20,000 nt of DNA from Prorocentrum cordatum (lineage: Eukaryota > Sar > Dinophyceae > Prorocentrales > Prorocentraceae), in the NCBI GenBank assembly GCA_963575745.1, contig CAUYUJ010021657.1:92501-112500 (forward strand), in the 5' to 3' direction. The position numbers were made by a program, and so were the translations under genes. The notes under the pieces were generated by a model that was given only the letters and a program-made list of their open reading frames with translations, made no database searches and had not been told where the DNA came from. This document shows, in pieces, positions 15,301 to 20,000 of the stretch (position 1 is its first letter; each line of letters starts with the position of its first letter).

Positions 15301-16332
15301 CTGGTTGCCGACGCCTAGGGCGCGGAATAGGATAGTAGTTAACAGTTGGAAGTTGGGAAGGTCGAATCCGACCGGCTGTGCCTCAAGTCGGGCCATTTCG
15401 AATCGGGTAAGAGTAACATCGATTCGTTCCCCGTGAGGCACATGGAAGTCAATAAGTTGTGTGCCGGAAGTGAGCTGTCGCTCATCTTCCAGGCGTTCGA
15501 ATTTCATGCTGAGGAGGAACATGATGTAAGTTGCTGGGTCTGTGTGAACCCCATCAATGTCAGCACCATAGTTTATAATGTCAGGCGGTACCCTCATGGC
15601 GAGTGTCCTCGCTAGGCCTCCCAGGCCGCGTTGTATTGCGGCCGCTTGGGCCTGTGGCGTCATACGTCCGCTTGTAACGTTGAGCCACGCGTTGACCTCG
15701 TAAATGTACTCACGAAAAGGTACATTACCCTGAGGGTCCCAATATGGGCCATGTGTTTGCCCATCGGTGCTGTTATCTCCCCGACGCATGTGTGCGATTG
15801 CTGCCCCCAGCGCGAACCATATGATAGCGAAAACGATTAGCCCGAGAATGTGTAACGAAGGACGGTTATGATGAGCGGTGTCGCGCTGGGGTAGCGCCTT
15901 GTCGAGTCTTCGAGGCGCTCTGTCTGGCGGGTTTCCCCGCCCTTGCTTCAGGTATTGCGTTATTGGCTCGTTGCCGAGCGGTTGATAGTAACGCAATGAT
16001 GAAGCGTATATGGTACCAATCTGGTCGTCTAGACGTCGTACCTCTCGTGTCGCTTCTTGCTCTTGAATAGATCCTCGTAAATGTACTGGGAGTGGTGGCG
16101 CAGGGTAGTAGGTGGTCACGAAGATCGTGCCGAAGAATGTGAGGCTAAGAAGAGCAAGAGCTGACCACACGAGAGTGCGGCCAGCTCCGCTACCAAGTCG
16201 AAAGTGAGCCTGGTAACTCAAATAGGGCATATAGCCGGGCAAATAGCATCCATCGCTCTGCTGTGAGGGTACAGTATGAGGGGTGGATGGGTAAGATAGG
16301 ATAAGATCGATGTAATGATCTTTCCAGCACAT
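11878..16332 (-). CDS. ORF A: Gag-like protein with two membrane segments and CCHC zinc knuckle
   Basis: A 1484-residue structural protein. The chosen start is the ATG at 16332, inside the 5' LTR; the frame is open further upstream but without another ATG. Hydrophobic segments at about 53-75 and 160-181 look like transmembrane helices, unusual for Gag. Residues about 200-380 are helical and capsid-like (starting FREYIYEVNAWL), consistent with Copia Gag but too divergent to prove. Residues 515-600 are very basic with GKGKGK runs, followed by a zinc knuckle C-x2-C-x4-H-x4-C at 606-619, presumably binding genomic RNA. The long C-terminal half is acidic then proline-rich, with no domain I recognise. 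It overlaps ORF B by 494 nt; its last ~45 residues read the GNRA hairpins in a different frame (AGKPA) and are likely not used. Confidence 0.85.
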   Translation of the reverse strand: MCWKDHYIDLILSYPSTPHTVPSQQSDGCYLPGYMPYLSYQAHFRLGSGAGRTLVWSALALLSLTFFGTIFVTTYYPAPPLPVHLRGSIQEQEATREVRRLDDQIGTIYASSLRYYQPLGNEPITQYLKQGRGNPPDRAPRRLDKALPQRDTAHHNRPSLHILGLIVFAIIWFALGAAIAHMRRGDNSTDGQTHGPYWDPQGNVPFREYIYEVNAWLNVTSGRMTPQAQAAAIQRGLGGLARTLAMRVPPDIINYGADIDGVHTDPATYIMFLLSMKFERLEDERQLTSGTQLIDFHVPHGERIDVTLTRFEMARLEAQPVGFDLPNFQLLTTILFRALGVGNQKAMQLLQPLNHQMPRTQQQYDELLERMRSVGHLSERSPGNIGSVFGRGRGSGSGNFYTTLTTEAQPGNGPSNIWADDPGESTALLAGDRSQPSWATSPPSREPQPHRSLWGESNPLTDGVSTYLGDEDFDSGTDTDTISSDGVEALDWSDIMNMDNDNQRAEHLFWLLQQAKRRWRRFTRKPVRRVRRRIRRSFKGKGKGKRGRRRLNGRGIAAFLQRLSDEQHDEIFFGGKGRGKGRRETSGKGKGRRGNPRGRDGQVLKCHECGSTDHLVRDCPAKGNGKGMSSEVHFGSSTPSIEYLSLQDFEAMEQIFFTWVVGMDNIDELEGYGHGLYAYYLEYVRRFVMGSNELTPVEHGTLGNEPLSFFDWMFGNPGNIMAYESDDEDTTIEASPSEVQRNPEPPPEVPPGNRPSLMGEYPQTTEDLIEMESQAFVQAFIAGEPDIPFIPPGSLAPGEYGPRTLLQTLMRMHEILTIGYPESQEHIEAGIMTEQDNDACGSSELLLAALTLIDSINPQEVQRHLIYSHGRWRRALEMAMAMRGHDLPPPGWNLQELGMRPNHTAMRNIARQPMLVDDPEPTTVPPTPGQPSVAQTPVMQGNLPLPDAPMAIIIGSSTSEEVEGDGCGLDEDDVTILMMDVTGEEEVDFDPDESESSSPSAQEPLAPSSTQQGDLPPSSDPSGIAEEPPQAPPTGAAPAASAASSDENTRRSRSHTRVREEPHPQARLPREWRQAGPKEHALRRGGQLLPHNDPRRRKGEHSAFGQGNPAYRDGDGRPIRGGYQLATNIRRPEIQEARTQLRDIIAARKQYRPHAARGPCSQPFQNHRPGCPVGNNEGLSPNRGKTPPKEGHPPLDPMTPEEIAVVSSRLGILGHLDPKEEEKPTPAPRGMVAMTQEEKDALFSLPGMRGNSPGVSSQSQQPEPIIKDETQAQRVAEDEEHIRTVEERTREATRKMLEDSSKLYMKGARKPPLPLTSKAKSEPPTPKPPPAPKPKASSRSPGPDVHMEVSRSATPKPPIGTAPTPASVPKQQPQDPTEERRRPLSRSKSIEKRAAAFERSGHAPAPASCGGSFQEVRRRCFVEGYLGAEDQGQRQSRISAGKPARRCCRSFLLFWSRSLFGNRGSDAGKPASSSAAPPRRHILY
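12177..12183 (-). promoter_or_regulatory. candidate +1 frameshift site between ORF A and ORF B (CTT-AGC-C)
   Basis: In the ORF A frame the sense strand reads CTT AGC C, one base from the Ty1 heptamer CUU AGG C, where tRNA-Leu slips from CUU to UUA. Slipping here would continue directly into ORF B (next codons GCC GCA GTA). The site lies in the overlap, before ORF A loses its plausible sequence. The position is attractive but not proven; any point between about 12040 and 12180 could serve, and a simple indel is possible. Confidence 0.3.
12576..15979 (-). repeat. GNRA hairpin family, copies in ORF A (Gag)
   Basis: Twelve copies: 12576-12589, 12804-12817 (outer pair swapped, CGTTG/CAACG), 13287-13300, 13503-13516, 14070-14083, 14217-14230, 14544-14557, 15010-15023, 15093-15106, 15599-15612, 15927-15940 and 15966-15979. 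Sense loops are GAAA except GAGA (13287), GCAA (15010, 15966) and GACA (15599). The 15093 copy has one U.G pair in sense. In Gag most read as xGNxP; 15599 reads ARTLA and 15010 reads SWATS, so all three frames are used. The copy at 14544 sits beside the zinc knuckle (RGNPR). Confidence 0.9.
16184..16195 (-). promoter_or_regulatory. primer binding site, probably initiator tRNA-Met
   Basis: In sense the first base after the 5' LTR starts TGGTAGCGGAGC, which begins with the TGG needed to pair with a tRNA CCA end. From memory it matches 10 of 12 bases of the site complementary to vertebrate initiator tRNA-Met. Its position directly against the LTR fixes both the boundary and the sense strand. It also lies within the ORF A coding frame. 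Confidence 0.75.
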
Positions 16333-16447
16333 AGCGAACACAAGCAGTGTCCGGGCAAATAGGGCGCGCGTGCCTTGAGCCCAAGGCAGCGGCGCGCGTG
16401 CTATGCTCCCGATACTGTAACATCTCCCAAAGAGCTACCCTTAAAGT
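16196..16447 (-). repeat. 5' LTR (right copy)
   Basis: It is 98 percent identical to 482-733 with no gaps. It contains the leader hairpin (16364-16397) and the ATG of ORF A at 16332, so the first ~45 Gag residues are LTR-encoded, unlike most LTR elements where Gag begins downstream of the primer site. The promoter should lie here, but I see no TATA-like box I would trust. At only 252 bp it is short for a 16-kb element. Confidence 0.92.
16364..16397. other. GC-rich hairpin in the 5' LTR
   Basis: Same structure as 650-683, ending about 32 nt before the Gag ATG in sense. The sense arm and loop contain GGCTCAAG, the last eight bases of the dinoflagellate spliced leader; in a palindromic 18-mer this may be chance. 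Confidence 0.5.
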
Positions 16448-16452
16448 ACTTG
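16448..16452. repeat. target site duplication, right copy (ACTTG)
   Basis: Directly abuts the right LTR and equals 477-481. See the left copy for the argument about boundaries. Confidence 0.75.
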
Positions 16453-16698
16453 TGTCAGGCTGTCATCAGACCATAAGCGAACGATATGGTATGTACTTCC
16501 GAACTGCGCACCGCTGAAACTTGAGCTGAGAACTGTCTCCTGTATCGTTATCCTCTCTGCCTTCCTCCCTGTTGAATCCCACCCATCCTTCCCCTCGCCC
16601 CCCTGGGTCCACCGTGCCAGCCCTACAACCGGGAGCGGGGCGGTGTGTGGGTGGGGCATGGATATGACTGGGGATCAGGGGCGGTGGTGGAAGCAATC

Positions 16699-16814
16699 GC
16701 TCTTCGGTCCGCGCTGCTTCCAAATTCCTGGCCACGGTGGTGGGCCTCTGAAGCACGTGGCCAACGTTGCAGATCATGGAGCTGGCATTTCTCAGTGATT
16801 GTTGTATGGGAGGC
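16699..16814. repeat. diverged direct repeat, copy 1
   Basis: Starts CGCTCTTCGG and shares long blocks with 17292-17410, including CTTCCAAATTCCTGGCCACG and TGGCCAACGTTGCAGATC. A short third piece (17564-17592, GTATGGGAGGCC...TTGCCACCA) matches the sequence at 16804-16832 that runs past the end of this copy. Origin unknown; an old local duplication or a dispersed non-coding repeat. Confidence 0.7.
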
Positions 16815-17291
16815 CACTTCTGTTTGCCACCAGTCTCTGTCCGAGGCGCAGAGAGGTTGGTGTGGATGGGAAGTGATGTGACGGAGAGGATGACGAGGAT
16901 TGATTGCATGTCTGGGACGCCGTTTCTCTCTGCTACAATCGCTACTTGTTTTTATTAAGCCATTTTCTTGTTAACTAAACAGGCCAGCCTAGATTACAAC
17001 GCCAGCCTACTGGTACACGGGTTCGTGCTAAACTACAAACGGCACGAGGGTCCCGAGGCCATGGATGTTTGGGGTGGACCGAAAAACCCTGATGAGCAGC
17101 CCAAGAGTTGCTACTATGCTCGCATTCCCTTTCTGTGCTGCACATCTTACAATTCTTGCAACGTCCATCCTCACGTTCTCCTTTGTAGTTGTCCCTCGCT
17201 TCTTTTCTCCTCCCCCCTCTTGTGGGACGGGTACGGGTGTGAGTTAAGACTTACGGGGGGGTGGAGATGGAGGCACAATTGAGTGCAGACC

Positions 17292-17410
17292 CGCTCTTCG
17301 GTTTGCTCCGCTTCCAAATTCCTGGCCACGGCAGTGGGCCTCGAGGCACCTGGCCAACGTTGCAGATCGTGGAGCCGGCATCTCTCTCCGTGATTCTTGT
17401 GCGGGGGGCC
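17292..17410. repeat. diverged direct repeat, copy 2
   Basis: Roughly 80 percent alike to 16699-16814 by eye, offset about 593-596 nt, with small indels and many substitutions, so the duplication is far older than the retrotransposon insertion. Reading frames do not stay open in both copies, arguing against a coding repeat. Confidence 0.7.
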
Positions 17411-18160
17411 GTCTCAGAGGAGGGGAGCCCAGAGGTCACGAGTCGCAACGAAATGTGGCCGCGTGTCTGCCGGAGGTCCTCGACTCGAGCAGCGCCTGTG
17501 CGCTGGACGTGGCTGGAGGTCACGGGTCAGCCCTTGTCTATCGGTGCTGTCATCTCCCAATGTGGGTATGGGAGGCCGTTTCTTCTTGCCACCAATCGTG
17601 GGGACGGGGGGAGGTTTGTTTGGATTATGGAGGTTATGGGGGTGAGAAGATGCACGCACACGTGGCATATTAGTGCGACAAGCTACGGATATCACTACGG
17701 GTTTACTTGGCCGCCAGTAGCAGTACTTCAGATTTGTTCCTTGTGAGCGCGCCTTGAGCTCTGGAAGGCGTGTGCCACCCATATCTTCAGACTCGTTGGA
17801 GAATGTGGATGTGCGGATCATCTATCTCTATATTTCTATAGCACTTTAGTGGCAGCAGGCCAAAAACAAATTCAGTAAGATGAGTGCCAGTATTGTGATT
17901 GCTCACTTGCTGCCCTGAGGGCGGGCACGCACTGCCCTTTACCAGGGGAGGGATCGGGATTATAGAGGTGGACGGGGGATCCTTGGGATACCTGGCCATG
18001 CAGCATTCCCTGGATGCTCTACTCACTCCTCTCATTGTCACTGATGCCATTATTTTTCTCTCTGCTGCTCGTCAGGCCTGCTTCTCTGCACTGCGCACGT
18101 TCAAGAACTCAGCAGGCATTACACCTAATGTTGGTCGAACGTAAAAAATGAAGAGGAGAA

Positions 18161-18452
18161 GGGATGAGGGATGAGGGATGAGGGATGAGGGATGATGGAT
18201 GATGGATGAGGGAGGAGGAGGAGGAGGAGGAGGAGGAGGAGGAGGAGGAGGAGGAGGAGGAGGAGAGGAGGAGGAGGAGGAGGAGGGAGGAGGAGGAGGA
18301 GGAGGAGGAGGAGGGAGGAGGAGGAGGAGGAGGAGGAGGAGGAGGAGGAGAGGAGGAGGAGGAGGAGGAGGAGGGGGGAGAGGAGGAGGAGGAGGAGGAG
18401 GAGGAGGAGGAGGAGGGGGAGGAGCAGGAAGAGGAGGAGGAGGAGGAGGAGG
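18161..18452. repeat. compound microsatellite: GGGATGA x5, TGGATGA x2, then long GGA tract
   Basis: Five perfect GGGATGA heptamers (18161-18195), two TGGATGA (18196-18209), then about 240 bp of GGA/GGAGG repeats with few interruptions. The strand asymmetry is extreme (nearly all purine on plus), so triplex or G-quadruplex formation is possible. The long Ser/Pro, Glu or Gly frames through it are artefacts of the repeat. Confidence 0.9.
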
Positions 18453-18732
18453 TAAGGTAAGGCGCTTGGGGAGATAAGAGCGGCCGAAAAACGGATGGGC
18501 TCTTCTGGCTTCCCTGCGAAGGGACGATTGGGCAGGGCACCCTTTTGGGCCTGCACGCGGGGGGGCACCCCCTTAACAGTGCAACGAAATCTAAGGGGAG
18601 GGGGGGAGGGGGAAACCGTCGCCCCATGTGGTGGGGGTCAGGATCCCCTGACCGATGGCAGGGCAGAAAAGAAGAGGGAGAGGGCAAAGAGGGCGGCGGC
18701 CGCGGGGTCGTTTGTACTTGTCGGCCGCGCAC

Positions 18733-18750
18733 GCTCAAGATTGGCTCAAG
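18733..18750 (+). other. relic of dinoflagellate spliced leader, apparently tandem
   Basis: TTGGCTCAAG at 18741-18750 equals the last ten bases of the 22-nt dinoflagellate spliced leader (ending ...TTTTGGCTCAAG), and GCTCAAG at 18733-18739 repeats the end of a second, upstream copy. Tandem relic leaders arise when a trans-spliced mRNA is reverse transcribed into the genome and then trans-spliced again. It lies 85 nt before, and in the same orientation as, the host ATG at 18836, which fits a retroposed gene. Confidence 0.6.
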
Positions 18751-18835
18751 ATGTCCCGAGGGCACGGCGCCTCCCTTCGAGCCTACTGAGGAGAGGAGGA
18801 GGAGGAGGACGGGCCGCGGAGGGGGCGGGCCGCAC

Positions 18836-20000
18836 ATGTGGGCGCTGCGCCCCGCCCTGCTGGCGGCGTGGCTGGCCGCGGGGGCGCATGGCCAGGAGAA
18901 CTCCACGAAACCCGCGCCGCAGGGGGGGCTGCCCGACGAGCGCGACCAGCTCATCACGAGCCTCCAGCAGCAGCTGGTCAAGGTGAAGGAGAGGCTCGAG
19001 GACAAGGAACTCGAGGAGAGCGACGCGGCCGCAGCGACGAGAATCGTGGAGGCCGAGCTGAACCAGACCAGGGCCGAGCTGCGGTCCATGAAGAGGAGGG
19101 CCGCCCACTCGCAGCAGGCGGAGCCCTTCGGCAAGATGGACATGAACCCCGCCATCACGAACGTGTCGCACCAGGCGTGCGACTATTACTGCTCCGGCTC
19201 CTGCACGACGGACTGCGTGCAGCCCACGGGGACGGTAGCCCTGGCGTGCGAGTATATGTCCTACCCCGACAGCGGCGAGCACAACATGTTCAGCGTGACG
19301 CCCTGGTCGGCGGCGGGGTACGTGAAGGTCTGGCTCGGCCTGATGGCTGCCGCCCCTGGCGGCTCTGAGGGGGCCTCCGCGCACGACGCCAATGCTCCTT
19401 TAATTTGTGTTGCAGGCCGTTTCCAGCCTCCCACCTACCCGTTTGTTCGACCCCCCTCCTCCTCCCGCCCGTCGCCCCGGCCCCGGCATGAAGCAGCCCG
19501 CGCACCGCTTCCCAACTTTTTTCGCATCCTGGAGTTTTATCCAGTTGGCGGCCTTTTAATCACAAAATGTTGCAACAGTTGCCAGGAGTTTTATCCGTGC
19601 AGTGTTGTGTCTACGCCCGGAGGTTTTTCCAGGCAGTTGTTTCATGTTCTGTCTCCGTACCATCTGCCTCGCTCTCTGGCCCCGCGGTCCCCCCCCTCCC
19701 CCGCGAGAGGAAACACTGGCGCAAGTGAATTTGTCCTTTCGCCTACCCCCCGCAAAAGCGAGGCGGCATCGCGCTTTCGTCCGTCTTTTGCTTCTCACCC
19801 CTCCAATGCCGATCTCTTGCTCTCTCTTGCCCCCGCCCCCGTCCCCGCCCGACGACACGACGCGATCCGACGACTCGACGTTGGCCGCCAACACCGCGAC
19901 GGTGAGGAGACAGAGGAGGCCAGGGTACAGGCTAAGGAGGAGGAGAAGGTCGAGGAGGGTAGTGGGGAAGTCGAGGAGGAGGTGGCGGCCGACACCAAGG
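18836..20000 (+). CDS. host gene, 5' part: secreted or membrane protein of unknown function, runs off the window
   Basis: ATG at 18836 opens a frame without any stop to the window end (388 codons). Residues 1-20 look like a signal peptide (MWALRPALLAAWLAAGAHG, cleavage near AHG-QE), then a charged heptad-like stretch (about 35-90) suggests a coiled coil, followed by a Cys-rich segment CDYYCSGSCTTDC. I recognise no family. After about residue 160 the translation becomes proline-rich and protein-unlike, and a plausible intron begins at 19318; splicing it to 19416 would bring a stop near 19489. The last ~35 codons are acidic (EETEEAR, VEEEVAADTK) and may be another exon. High GC helps keep the frame open by chance, so only the first ~160 codons are supported. 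Confidence 0.5.
   Translation, partial: MWALRPALLAAWLAAGAHGQENSTKPAPQGGLPDERDQLITSLQQQLVKVKERLEDKELEESDAAAATRIVEAELNQTRAELRSMKRRAAHSQQAEPFGKMDMNPAITNVSHQACDYYCSGSCTTDCVQPTGTVALACEYMSYPDSGEHNMFSVTPWSAAGYVKVWLGLMAAAPGGSEGASAHDANAPLICVAGRFQPPTYPFVRPPSSSRPSPRPRHEAARAPLPNFFRILEFYPVGGLLITKCCNSCQEFYPCSVVSTPGGFSRQLFHVLSPYHLPRSLAPRSPPSPARGNTGASEFVLSPTPRKSEAASRFRPSFASHPSNADLLLSLAPAPVPARRHDAIRRLDVGRQHRDGEETEEARVQAKEEEKVEEGSGEVEEEVAADTK
19318..19415 (+). other. possible intron in the host gene
   Basis: GTACGTGAAG at 19318 resembles a 5' splice site and TTTAATTTGTGTTGCAG ending at 19415 a pyrimidine/T-rich acceptor; length 98 nt, not a multiple of three. It sits where the translation stops looking protein-like. 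Other acceptors (CAG at 19424-19426) are possible. Confidence 0.35.

Larger units (their letters stand above)
482..16447 (-). mobile_element. giant Copia-type LTR retrotransposon (~16 kb)
   Basis: Two 252-bp direct repeats separated by about 15.5 kb enclose, on the minus strand, Gag with a zinc knuckle, a retropepsin-like protease, integrase, Copia-type reverse transcriptase and RNase H. The order PR-IN-RT-RH is that of Copia/Ty1 (Pseudoviridae), not Gypsy. A 5-bp target duplication and a tRNA primer site are present. Typical Copia elements are about 5 kb; the extra length comes from long proline-rich linkers and added domains: a Tpt1/KptA-like phosphotransferase, a RING-H2 finger and methyltransferase-like regions. 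Thirty-six short GNRA hairpins are spread through the body. LTR identity of about 98 percent and long intact frames indicate recent insertion. Whether it is autonomous depends on how the four frame junctions are handled. Confidence 0.93.
16453..18150. other. host intergenic region without recognisable gene
   Basis: No frame on either strand shows a recognisable domain or convincing codon pattern; the longer open frames (up to about 160 codons) fall on a diverged direct duplication and are not conserved between its two copies. No RNA gene was seen. The region has none of the GNRA hairpins of the element. It could hold introns or untranslated parts of a host gene. Confidence 0.5.

Noticed and set aside
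843-15979. CRISPR-like or tandem repeat array
   Set aside because: Spacing is irregular (19 nt to over 1.6 kb), stems vary in sequence, and copies lie inside reading frames; only structure is shared.
16466-16909. Minus-strand frame of 147 codons sharing a peptide with 17251-17523
   Set aside because: Similarity follows from the DNA duplication; frames shift by indels between copies and no domain is seen.
18109-19158. Long minus-strand frame rich in Ser/Pro, and plus-strand Glu- or Gly-rich frames
   Set aside because: They are produced by the GGA microsatellite, which is open in every phase; the rest is antisense to the host gene.

Overview
The window looks like nuclear DNA of a dinoflagellate. 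Two things suggest this: a relic of the dinoflagellate spliced leader (10 exact bases, TTGGCTCAAG, preceded by a second partial copy) just upstream of a host reading frame, and a very large Copia-type LTR retrotransposon with the accessory domains and GKGKGK-rich Gag I associate with dinoflagellate elements. No species can be named.

Layout. Positions 1-476 are host flank with no recognisable gene. Positions 482-16447 hold one apparently recent LTR retrotransposon of about 16 kb lying on the minus strand. It has a 5-bp target duplication (ACTTG at 477-481 and 16448-16452), two 252-bp LTRs that differ at 5 positions, and a primer binding site directly next to the 5' LTR that fits an initiator tRNA-Met. 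Read in the sense (minus) direction the coding order is: ORF A (Gag with two membrane segments, basic region and CCHC zinc knuckle); ORF B (a Tpt1/KptA-like RNA 2'-phosphotransferase domain, a RING-H2 finger and a retropepsin-like protease); two short ORFs C and D (C methyltransferase-like, D unrecognised); and ORF E (methyltransferase-like N-terminus, two zinc-binding motifs, integrase, Copia reverse transcriptase, RNase H). PR-IN-RT-RH order is that of Copia (Pseudoviridae). Junctions are A to B +1, B to C an in-frame TGA, C to D +1 and D to E -1, so the element is either expressed by recoding or trans-splicing or carries a few disabling indels.

The most unusual signal is a family of at least 36 tiny hairpins scattered only through the element body. 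Sense consensus is GCNNG-GAAA-CNNGC followed by C: a 5-bp stem whose two middle pairs covary freely, closed by a GNRA tetraloop (34 of 36). All point the same way, the three imperfect stems carry G.U pairs that are valid only in the element's sense RNA, and the 15-nt unit is a whole number of codons. In protein it reads mostly as xGNxP (RGNPP, QGNLP, LGNEP). The catalytic RT and integrase cores lack clear copies.

Positions 16453-18150 are host intergenic DNA with a diverged duplicated segment, 18161-18452 is a heptamer plus GGA microsatellite, and 18836 to the window end is an open plus-strand frame starting with a signal peptide, probably the 5' part of a spliced host gene of unknown function.
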